From Thermomicrobiales bacterium (GTDB taxonomy: Bacteria; Chloroflexota; Limnocylindria; Limnocylindrales; CSP1-4), in the NCBI GenBank assembly GCA_004525275.1, contig SPCO01000044.1, forward strand, positions 1-9,399: a stretch of 9,399 bases of DNA, given 5' to 3'. Shown in pieces: positions 1-5,402 of the stretch (positions are counted from its first letter, which is position 1; the number at the start of each line of letters is the position of its first letter). The position numbers and the translations under genes are program-made. The notes under the pieces were generated by a model. That model ran no database searches. It was given only the letters and a program-made list of their open reading frames with translations, and had not been told where the DNA came from.

Positions 1-71
1 GCGGCACGGAGGAGTGTCGTCCGACATCTCACGATCCTTCACCCGCGGTTGTCAGACGCCTGCCTGGAAGA

Positions 72-569
72 TCAGTTCGTCGTCTCATCCACGGCGAACA
101 CACGACTTCTTCCGGCCCGAGCTTCCGCACGATCCCGCAGGTCGGCGAAGTGCGCCCGCATGACGCTTCGAATGAGCGGGCGGGCCAGTAGCCTCGCCCG
201 GAGTTGATCAACGATGCCGTGTGGGTCATAGGTGCCCGTATAGGTCACGACCGACGTATCGGCAGACCCGGCCCCAACCGAGATCGTCTCGCGAAGCCCT
301 CGAACCGGGCCATCGAGGTGCTCATAGTCGATCCGGTTCGGCGGGCTGACGCGGACCCGCTCGCGCGTTCGGACCAAGCGTCCCTGGCCGGCCGGTAGCG
401 GCACTCGGGTCCAGAAATCGCAGATGGCCTCTCCATCGCGTTCCTCGAGGACCTCGACTCGCTCGTCGTCCTTCTGGGACCCTTGACCGATCGCCGCCAA
501 CATCTGGAAGATGAGCCCTGGCGGTGCCGCGATCTCAACCTTGACCGGCCCGACCTCGATCGGCTTCAC
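72..569 (-). CDS. SRPBCC-fold (polyketide cyclase/START-like) protein
   Basis: Predicted 165-residue cytoplasmic protein with no signal peptide or membrane segment. The pattern of an N-terminal beta strand (VKVEIAAPPGLIFQML, start region), a run of strands carrying alternating charged residues, and a long C-terminal helix (about residues 120-155, with the motif PLIRSVMRAHFADLRDRAEA) is that of the SRPBCC/polyketide cyclase superfamily. These proteins bind hydrophobic ligands in a helix-grip cavity; the ligand cannot be told here. I chose the GTG at 569 because its bases overlap the TGA of the upstream DUF3179 gene (GTGA) and a GGAG lies 6 nt before it. An upstream in-frame ATG at 620 would force a 55-bp overlap. 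Translational coupling to the DUF3179 gene is inferred. Family assignment is by fold pattern only. Confidence 0.72.
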   Translation of the reverse strand: MKPIEVGPVKVEIAAPPGLIFQMLAAIGQGSQKDDERVEVLEERDGEAICDFWTRVPLPAGQGRLVRTRERVRVSPPNRIDYEHLDGPVRGLRETISVGAGSADTSVVTYTGTYDPHGIVDQLRARLLARPLIRSVMRAHFADLRDRAEARAGRSRVFAVDETTN

Positions 570-1798
570 GGTGCGCTCCAGATCGTCGTTTCGGGGGAGA
601 ACGCGGCCCAGGCAAACCAAAAGTGGTCGCCGTGGACGACCGGTTCGAGCTGCGAACCGGCCAACGGACCGTCGGTCGCCTGCCCGGTGATGGACCAGGT
701 CGAGCCGGTCTCGACATCGGTGATCGGGCCTTCCCGGCCGCCCGTCCGGGCGAAGGTGAGTCGCTGCCCGTCGACGACCGGCGCGAAGACACCGGTCGCC
801 CCGACATCCCGGCCAGCGTCGATCGTCGATCCATCGAGTGCCGCGGCGGTTCCGGGAGCCCAGAAGACAACGACCGGCTCGGGCAGATCGATCTCGATCG
901 CGCCCATCGCATCGAGGGCCGTGTAGGGGATCGCGATCGTGCTGCCGTCCTGGTCGATCGTCACGACCCGCTCCTTGGGAGCCAACCGCCCATCGATCTC
1001 ACCGGCGAACAGGAATGGACGCTCATCGGCCCGATCGTACCCGGGATATGGGTTCTGGCCGTAGGGGCGGTTCTCGCCCGTGTCGCGGCTCAGGACCTCG
1101 CCGTTCGGATACGCGGTCGCGAAGTCCGCGAGCGAGACGATCTGGGCGGGCAGGAACGTGAGTTTCGTGTCGGTCAGGCTGCCCACGATCGCCTGACCGG
1201 TCGCCTGTTGCCACCACGATTCGGTCTGTCGGTCGTACATCACGAGATCGCTGAATCGAAGGTTTCCGGTCGTTCCAAAGTCATGAACGACGTCAGCCAC
1301 TCGTCGATCGAAGACCAGTGCCGTGTGGCACAGCGGGCAGAATGTCACGACGACCGGGACACCACCCAGCGTGTCGTTGACGATCTCGTGCCAGACCAGG
1401 ATGGCCAGCGGATATGCTCGAGCGGACCCACCGATGTCGAGCGAGATGACCGGCGAGGACGGAGCGAGCCAGGTCTGTGCGTCGGCGATCGACTCGAGCT
1501 TTGGTTCGTCGATCGATGGGATGCCGTCCTTGGGCGGCCCACCCCCCTGAAACTCACCGAGGTCCACGGAGGCCACCGTGAAGTCCGTTGCCCAGTTCGC
1601 GGTCGAGACGCGGAGATCGTTGATGTCGGGCGCGTCGGTCACCTGTGGTCCCCCGCTTGGTCCGCCGGGTGTGGCTGTCGGGGCCGGTCCACCGGGGCCG
1701 GTTTCGGCCGGCGCCTTGGGGGAGCGTGGCGCGGCCGTGCACGCGGCCCCGATGAGCGTGACCCCGAGGAGCGTGGCGACGATCTGCTTGGCTCGCAC
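566..1798 (-). CDS. DUF3179 domain-containing secreted protein (probable lipoprotein)
   Basis: 410 residues from the GTG at 1798. Residues 1-20 form a signal peptide (basic VRAKQ, hydrophobic core, then GAAC with Cys20 as likely lipidation site; Gly at -3 makes the lipobox imperfect). A Pro/Gly/Thr-rich linker follows (about 22-56). DUF3179 hallmarks are plain: YPLAILVWHEIVND (129-142), FCPLCHTALVF (153-163) with Cys154, Cys157 and His158, and FGTTGNLRFSDLVMYDR (174-190). The tail WFAWAAFSPETTIW (394-407) is also typical of the family. The function of DUF3179 is unknown; the CxxCH motif suggests a redox or metal site outside the cell (inference). The GTG start is favoured because a TACGAT box ends 6 nt before it and the signal peptide then begins at residue 1. 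Longer in-frame ATGs (1843, 1867, 1891) either lack such support or run into the divergent gene. First gene of a two-gene operon. Confidence 0.9.
   Translation of the reverse strand: MRAKQIVATLLGVTLIGAACTAAPRSPKAPAETGPGGPAPTATPGGPSGGPQVTDAPDINDLRVSTANWATDFTVASVDLGEFQGGGPPKDGIPSIDEPKLESIADAQTWLAPSSPVISLDIGGSARAYPLAILVWHEIVNDTLGGVPVVVTFCPLCHTALVFDRRVADVVHDFGTTGNLRFSDLVMYDRQTESWWQQATGQAIVGSLTDTKLTFLPAQIVSLADFATAYPNGEVLSRDTGENRPYGQNPYPGYDRADERPFLFAGEIDGRLAPKERVVTIDQDGSTIAIPYTALDAMGAIEIDLPEPVVVFWAPGTAAALDGSTIDAGRDVGATGVFAPVVDGQRLTFARTGGREGPITDVETGSTWSITGQATDGPLAGSQLEPVVHGDHFWFAWAAFSPETTIWSAP
576..579 (-). promoter_or_regulatory. Shine-Dalgarno GGAG deciding the GTG start of the SRPBCC gene
   Basis: On the minus strand GGAG is followed by six bases (CGCACC) and then GTG at 569. 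It lies inside the last codons of the DUF3179 gene. Together with the GTGA overlap it supports the short form of the SRPBCC protein. Confidence 0.6.
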
Positions 1799-1804
1799 CT
1801 TGTC

Positions 1805-1810
1805 ATCGTA
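1805..1810 (-). promoter_or_regulatory. Leaderless -10 box TACGAT for DUF3179 operon
   Basis: TACGAT on the minus strand is followed by GACAAG and then the GTG at 1798, so the last T is exactly at -7 from the start codon. This is the spacing of a TANNNT box driving a leaderless transcript. No convincing -35 element is visible. Confidence 0.55.
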
Positions 1811-1858
1811 CGGATGGCGCTTGTATCCGCTGTGACGTCGCATACGCTGTCGTCGACG

Positions 1859-1864
1859 TAAGGT
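1859..1864 (+). promoter_or_regulatory. -10 box TAAGGT for the class I methyltransferase gene
   Basis: TAAGGT is followed by seven bases (CATGGGC) and ATG at 1872, giving a leaderless or one-base-leader transcript. It argues for the ATG at 1872 over the in-frame ATG at 1866. No clear -35 box. It faces the minus-strand box at 1805-1810, so the two promoters share about 60 bp. Confidence 0.45.
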
Positions 1865-1871
1865 CATGGGC

Positions 1872-2651
1872 ATGAGACCGACGCAGCTCACCGGTAACGC
1901 CGTTCGCCTCTATTTCGAGCTGAGCTATCGGCTGCTGATGGACTCGCCCGAGGGTCGCCGCTTCCTGCGTCTTGTCGGCCCGACGCCCGGAAGTCAGGTC
2001 CACGGCTACACGACGGCGAGTGATCTGGACGCGCTGATCCCGCACCTCGGGCCCGGCATCAAAGATCGACTGCTCGATCTCGGCAGCGGCGCCGGCGGTA
2101 TCGCACTCGAAGTGAACCGGCGAACGGGCGCTCAGGTGACCGGCATCGACCTGTCGGCCAGGGCCGTCGTCGTGGCGACGGCGCGGGCCGAAGCGAGCGG
2201 TTTGCACCCTGGGGTGGCGTTCGTCCGCGGCTCGATTCGCAGACCGCCATTGGTCGGTGCCACCGGAGCGTTCGCGCTCGATTCGCTGATGTTCGTGCCG
2301 CTCGACGCGGACGTGCTTCGTGGCATCGATGCCGCGCTTGACGGACAGGGACGGTTGTTTGCGACCGCCCTCGCGGTAGGGTCCTCGGCCAGCGACCCGA
2401 TCCGGGTGGCCGCGGATGAGCTCGGATTGACCACGATCGTGAGCGAAGACGTCACCGATGATCTCCGACGAACCAGTCGACACCGGCGCCGCGTGGCCGC
2501 CTATCTAGCGCGTCGCGGCCCCCGCACGATCCGGGGTCAGGTGGCGATGACCGTCATTACCGCCGAAGAGCTGGTGGTCGGGTCGCTCGCGCACGCCGGC
2601 CGGCTGCGTCGATGGCGAACCGTCGTGCGATTCGGCGGTCCGACCGACTGA
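1872..2651 (+). CDS. Class I SAM-dependent methyltransferase
   Basis: 259 residues, cytoplasmic, no membrane segment. The Rossmann-fold SAM site is clear: motif I LLDLGSGAG at about 67-75 followed by GGIALEV, and the acidic end of strand 2 in VTGIDLS (89-95). A further strand is ALDSLMFVPL (135-144), then the DGQGRLFAT turn (157-165), which corresponds to the post-III loop. The N-terminal helical region (FELSYRLLMDSPEGRRFLRL, 15-34) is a lid that usually sets substrate choice, but it does not identify a substrate. The C-terminal third is Arg-rich (RRTSRHRRR near 199-207). Alternative start ATG at 1866 adds two residues. It is divergent from the DUF3179 gene and convergent, 10 bp away, with the last gene of the radical SAM operon. 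The call as a methyltransferase is strong; the substrate is unknown. Confidence 0.85.
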   Translation: MRPTQLTGNAVRLYFELSYRLLMDSPEGRRFLRLVGPTPGSQVHGYTTASDLDALIPHLGPGIKDRLLDLGSGAGGIALEVNRRTGAQVTGIDLSARAVVVATARAEASGLHPGVAFVRGSIRRPPLVGATGAFALDSLMFVPLDADVLRGIDAALDGQGRLFATALAVGSSASDPIRVAADELGLTTIVSEDVTDDLRRTSRHRRRVAAYLARRGPRTIRGQVAMTVITAEELVVGSLAHAGRLRRWRTVVRFGGPTD

Positions 2652-2663
2652 AACGGGTCAGTC
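2646..2663. terminator. Small inverted repeat across two converging stop codons
   Basis: GACTGA (2646-2651), six-base loop AACGGG, TCAGTC (2658-2663). The two arms contain the stop codons of the converging genes at 2651 and 2662. A six-pair stem without a clear U-tract is a weak terminator, but it is the only candidate between these genes and works on both strands by symmetry. Confidence 0.3.
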
Positions 2664-2997
2664 AACCGGGAACGCGACGACCCAGCCAGGTCGCCAGCGC
2701 AACGCCGATCAGGATCACGAGACCAGTCAACCACTCGGCGTCATCGGGGGCGCCTCTGGCAGTAAGGGCGGTGGCGACGACCACTACCACGATGAGACCG
2801 CCGGCGATGTGGGCCACCAGTGACGACCATGACATCGGAGCATCCGTGTCGACGGCCCGACGGACCCATACCGCGACGACCATCGGCGCGGCCGGCATGA
2901 GGTGAAAGATGAGGCCCGTCGCGATGGACAGGGCGAGCCAGAGTGCGCCGGCACCGAGCGTAGCCAGCACGACGATGATGCTTGCCCGTACGGTCAT
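2662..2997 (-). CDS. Small four-helix membrane protein, unknown function
   Basis: 111 residues, almost entirely hydrophobic. Likely membrane segments: about 6-28, 30-46, 57-78 and 88-105, with short charged links (RRAVDTDAP near 46-54, ARGAPDDAE near 80-88). No cysteine and no recognisable catalytic motif, so it is not itself a thiol carrier. The ATG at 2997 is chosen because it overlaps the TGA of the CcdA-like gene (ATGA) and has a GGAG 7 nt upstream; longer in-frame reading upstream would lie inside the CcdA gene and is Arg/Gly/Pro-rich noise. It is the last gene of the five-gene operon. It may be an accessory subunit of the redox relay or act on the product of the operon; both are guesses. 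I do not recognise the family. Confidence 0.75.
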   Translation of the reverse strand: MTVRASIIVVLATLGAGALWLALSIATGLIFHLMPAAPMVVAVWVRRAVDTDAPMSWSSLVAHIAGGLIVVVVVATALTARGAPDDAEWLTGLVILIGVALATWLGRRVPG

Positions 2998-3857
2998 CCC
3001 TCGGCTCCAGGCGTATCGTCCGAGCGATTGCCGCGCGTCGCCAGCAGGAGAGCGATGATCCCGATGACCGGGATGGCCACGACCGCGGCCAGGACGAGCG
3101 GTGCCTCGATCGCCAGCCGCCGGGCCGCCGACTCCACGGTCAGGGCGAGGTCGGACGCGCCGAGGGCCGCGTAGATACCCCCGAACGCGTTGCCGCCCTG
3201 GAACACGATGAATGCGATCCCGAGAACGATGAACAACAGACTCGAGATCACCACCGAGACATGCCGGCGCCATGGCCCGATCTGGATCTCGCGACCCCGC
3301 AATCGACCCCGGCCCGAAGCGCCCAGCCGTTCCCACATCAGAGCCAGGATGAGCAGCGGCGCAGCCATGCCGGCGGCGAAGACCGCGAGGAGCAGGGCAC
3401 CTTCGAGCGCACCGCCCGATGCGCCGGCGATGGTCAGGACACCCCCGAGCAGGGGACCGGAGCAGAACCCGCCGATGCCGTACACGAGACCCAGGGCATA
3501 CGTGGCTGCAAGCGACTCACCACTGGCCCCGAACCGGCTCCCGGAGATCCGGCCCGCACCCGGCAGCTCAAAGCCACCGACCGCCAACTGGAACGACCCG
3601 ATCACGATGAGGAGCAAGCCGGCGATGACCGACAGTTCGGACCGACGCTCAAGGAAGAGGCTTCCGATCGCGCCGATCCCCAGGCCCAAGGGGATGAACA
3701 AGGTGAGTAGGCCCAGGTAGAAAACGCCGGTTCGGAGCACGAGCTGGCCATGCGACGGGAATGCGTAGGCGAAGAACGCCGGTAGGAGCAGCGCGGAGCA
3801 CGGGCTCAGCAGGGACAGAACGCCGCCGACGAAGGCGACCAGCGCCTCGATACCCAT
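2994..3857 (-). CDS. CcdA/DsbD-type transmembrane thiol-disulfide electron carrier
   Basis: 287 residues with six or more hydrophobic segments. Family role: passes reducing equivalents from cytoplasmic thioredoxin across the membrane to thioredoxin-like proteins outside. The two signature cysteines are present in their usual settings: Cys20 in LSPCSALLLPAFFAY (18-31 region) and Cys132 in GGFCSGPLLGG (129-139). Helices cover roughly 5-31, 42-66, 73-95, 116-142, 150-173, 203-225 and 251-273, so it is somewhat longer than a minimal CcdA. It begins 13 bp after the DsbA-like gene with no clear Shine-Dalgarno, and its stop overlaps the next start. Pairing with a DsbA-like partner in one operon suggests it keeps that protein reduced (inference). 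No fused thioredoxin domain, unlike full DsbD. Confidence 0.88.
   Translation of the reverse strand: MGIEALVAFVGGVLSLLSPCSALLLPAFFAYAFPSHGQLVLRTGVFYLGLLTLFIPLGLGIGAIGSLFLERRSELSVIAGLLLIVIGSFQLAVGGFELPGAGRISGSRFGASGESLAATYALGLVYGIGGFCSGPLLGGVLTIAGASGGALEGALLLAVFAAGMAAPLLILALMWERLGASGRGRLRGREIQIGPWRRHVSVVISSLLFIVLGIAFIVFQGGNAFGGIYAALGASDLALTVESAARRLAIEAPLVLAAVVAIPVIGIIALLLATRGNRSDDTPGAEG
3005..3008 (-). promoter_or_regulatory. Shine-Dalgarno GGAG deciding the start of the 111-aa membrane protein
   Basis: GGAG on the minus strand lies 7 nt before the ATG at 2997, within the last codons of the CcdA-like gene. It supports translation re-initiation at the ATGA overlap. Confidence 0.55.
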
Positions 3858-3870
3858 AGTCGCGTTTCAG

Positions 3871-4560
3871 CTACTGCGTCGCGAGGGCTGCATCGATCGC
3901 AGCGGCGAAGACTTCAAAGGGTTGGGCGCCGACGATCCGCTGATCACCGATCACGAATGTCGGTGTGCCATTGAACCCGTTCTTGCGAACCTTAGCGAAG
4001 TCGGCCTGCACGGCCGAGCCATAGCGGTCGGCATCGACGCATGCGCCGAATGCGGTCGGTTCCAGTCCGAGCGTGTCACCGAAGCCCTTGAGATTGCCCG
4101 TGGAGAAGGCGCCTCCGTTTTCGCCAGCTTGATTCTGGTAGAGGAGGTCGTGGTACTCCCAGAACTGACCCTGGTCGCCGGCGCAGCGAGCGGCGTTGGC
4201 CGCCGTTCTGGACTCCTGACCGATCCAGGCGAAGTCATGCCAGGCCAGACGCACGCGGCCGGTGTCGATGTAGACCGCCCGGATCTGGGGCTCGACGGTG
4301 CGGGCGAACGCGCCGCACGATGGACACTGGAAGTCGCCGTATTCCTCGATGAGGACGGGCGCAGCCTGGTCACCGAGGACCGGTCGCGTGGCCTTGACGC
4401 CTTCGGAAGCCGGCGAGCTCGCGACCGTCAGGGCGACCACGACGACGGCCGACAGGGCCGCGACGATGAAGATCGCCGGGAACGCCCAAGAGCGAAGACG
4501 CCCTGAGCGGACTGCCGTCTGATCCTTCCGGGTAGCCCTGGATCGGCTGCGCTTGCTCAC
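3871..4560 (-). CDS. Membrane-anchored DsbA-like thiol oxidoreductase (Thioredoxin_4)
   Basis: 229 residues from the GTG at 4560. Order: basic N-terminus (1-24), one membrane segment (about 26-48), then an extracytoplasmic thioredoxin/DsbA fold. The active site is Cys79-Pro-Ser-Cys82 in YGDFQCPSCG; the cis-proline loop is GTPTF (198-202), and the C-terminal helix follows. Two extra cysteines, Cys126 (AARCAGDQGQFWEYHDLLY region) and Cys174, could form a second disulfide; the 126-140 segment is typical of the Thioredoxin_4/BdbD-like branch. Start choice: GTG overlaps the TGA of the upstream methyltransferase gene and has a strong GGAGGAG 7 nt before it. The CcdA-like gene follows 13 bp downstream. 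No DsbB or VKOR partner is in the window, so it may work as a reductase or isomerase fed by CcdA rather than as an oxidase. Confidence 0.9.
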   Translation of the reverse strand: MSKRSRSRATRKDQTAVRSGRLRSWAFPAIFIVAALSAVVVVALTVASSPASEGVKATRPVLGDQAAPVLIEEYGDFQCPSCGAFARTVEPQIRAVYIDTGRVRLAWHDFAWIGQESRTAANAARCAGDQGQFWEYHDLLYQNQAGENGGAFSTGNLKGFGDTLGLEPTAFGACVDADRYGSAVQADFAKVRKNGFNGTPTFVIGDQRIVGAQPFEVFAAAIDAALATQ

Positions 4561-5402
4561 GCCGCGTCTCCTCCGACGGCGACGACCGCGGTGTATCGAA
4601 GGGTCCCGTCGCGCACCGCCGCGCGAACGGATTCGATGAGTTCTCGAGTCAGTTCAGGCGTGGGGATCTCGTCCGTGTATGTGGCCGAAGGACCGATCAA
4701 CGCACGCAGATCGAGTCCGAGATCGCGGACCGCGAGGCGGGCGACGGCCAGACGAGCCTCGATTCGGTCGATGAGCGTGAGGATCGAGGTCGAGCGGTCC
4801 CAGCGGTCGATGATCCGAAATCCGGCCTCGGGCAATCGATCGTCGATCTCCCCCGGCCGCCAGGCGTTCGTCACGCACAGGGCGGCGCCGATGATCCGAT
4901 GGCCGAGCGCCGGAAGCGGATCGCCGATCACCTCGACGTCGCTGAGCAGCAACGCACCACCCGGTCGGAGCGATCGAGCGATCTCGGCCAATGCGGGGCC
5001 ACGGTCCACGGTTGAGAGCACACACTCGGCCAGGACGGCGTCAAAGGATCCGTCGTCGAAGGGCAGATCCGGCAGCGCGGCCGTCGTCCAGTGCACCCGC
5101 AGGTCGCCGGCTCGGGTGCGTGCTCGAGCCAGGACCGGCCCATTCGCATCGACCGCGTCCACGCGCAGCCCGAATTCCGCGGCGGCGATCTGGGCGCTGG
5201 CCCCGAGTCCGCAACCCACATCCAGGAGCTGGGCGCCGGGTTCAAGCCGGGCGGCGCGGAGCAGGTCTCGGGTGCTCTCGAGTCCACCTGGATGGAGCGA
5301 ATCGCCCACCAGCAGTTCCGCCAGCGGGCTCCCGTAGACCGCGGAACAGCAGGCGACCACCGAAGCCGAAGGCTTGACCGCCTGGGTCGAGTCGATGGTC
5401 AC
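4557..5402 (-). CDS. Class I SAM methyltransferase with ArsM-like cysteines
   Basis: 281 residues from the GTG at 5402, which overlaps the TGA of the radical SAM gene. SAM site: motif I LLDVGCGLGASA (59-70), VDAVDANG (81-88), motif DAVLAECVLSTVD (121-133), post-III LRPGGALLLSDV (145-156). The N-terminal part has a double Cys, ACCS (17-20), followed by YGSPLAELLVGDSLHPGG (23-40), directly before the Rossmann fold. Cys127 follows strand 4 as in arsenite methyltransferases (an N/E-C-V pattern), and Cys176 in LCVTNAWRPGEIDD lies where ArsM has its third As-binding Cys before an AGF motif (here EAGF, 192-195). So three of the Cys positions resemble ArsM, but identity is too low by eye to claim As(III) as substrate. 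C-terminal 80 residues are unassigned. Upstream in-frame ATG at 5546 would overlap the radical SAM gene by 148 bp and is rejected. Confidence 0.83.
   Translation of the reverse strand: MTIDSTQAVKPSASVVACCSAVYGSPLAELLVGDSLHPGGLESTRDLLRAARLEPGAQLLDVGCGLGASAQIAAAEFGLRVDAVDANGPVLARARTRAGDLRVHWTTAALPDLPFDDGSFDAVLAECVLSTVDRGPALAEIARSLRPGGALLLSDVEVIGDPLPALGHRIIGAALCVTNAWRPGEIDDRLPEAGFRIIDRWDRSTSILTLIDRIEARLAVARLAVRDLGLDLRALIGPSATYTDEIPTPELTRELIESVRAAVRDGTLRYTAVVAVGGDAA
4568..4574 (-). promoter_or_regulatory. Strong Shine-Dalgarno GGAGGAG for the DsbA-like gene
   Basis: GGAGGAG on the minus strand, 7 nt before the GTG at 4560, inside the last codons of the methyltransferase gene. It is the best ribosome binding site in the window and fixes the GTG start of the DsbA-like gene. 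Confidence 0.75.

Noticed and set aside
1..71. Left-edge sequence as a gene end or promoter
   Set aside because: Too short to show a domain, no clear -10 box, hairpin or start signal.
623..1861. Long plus-strand open frame (412 codons) opposite the DUF3179 gene
   Set aside because: No recognisable domain, Arg/Asp/Gly-rich composition, and the opposite strand encodes a clear DUF3179 protein. Typical antisense frame in GC-rich DNA.
2998..3336. N-terminal extension of the 111-residue membrane protein
   Set aside because: It lies wholly inside the CcdA-like gene, is Arg/Gly/Pro-rich, and the ATGA overlap with GGAG gives a better start.
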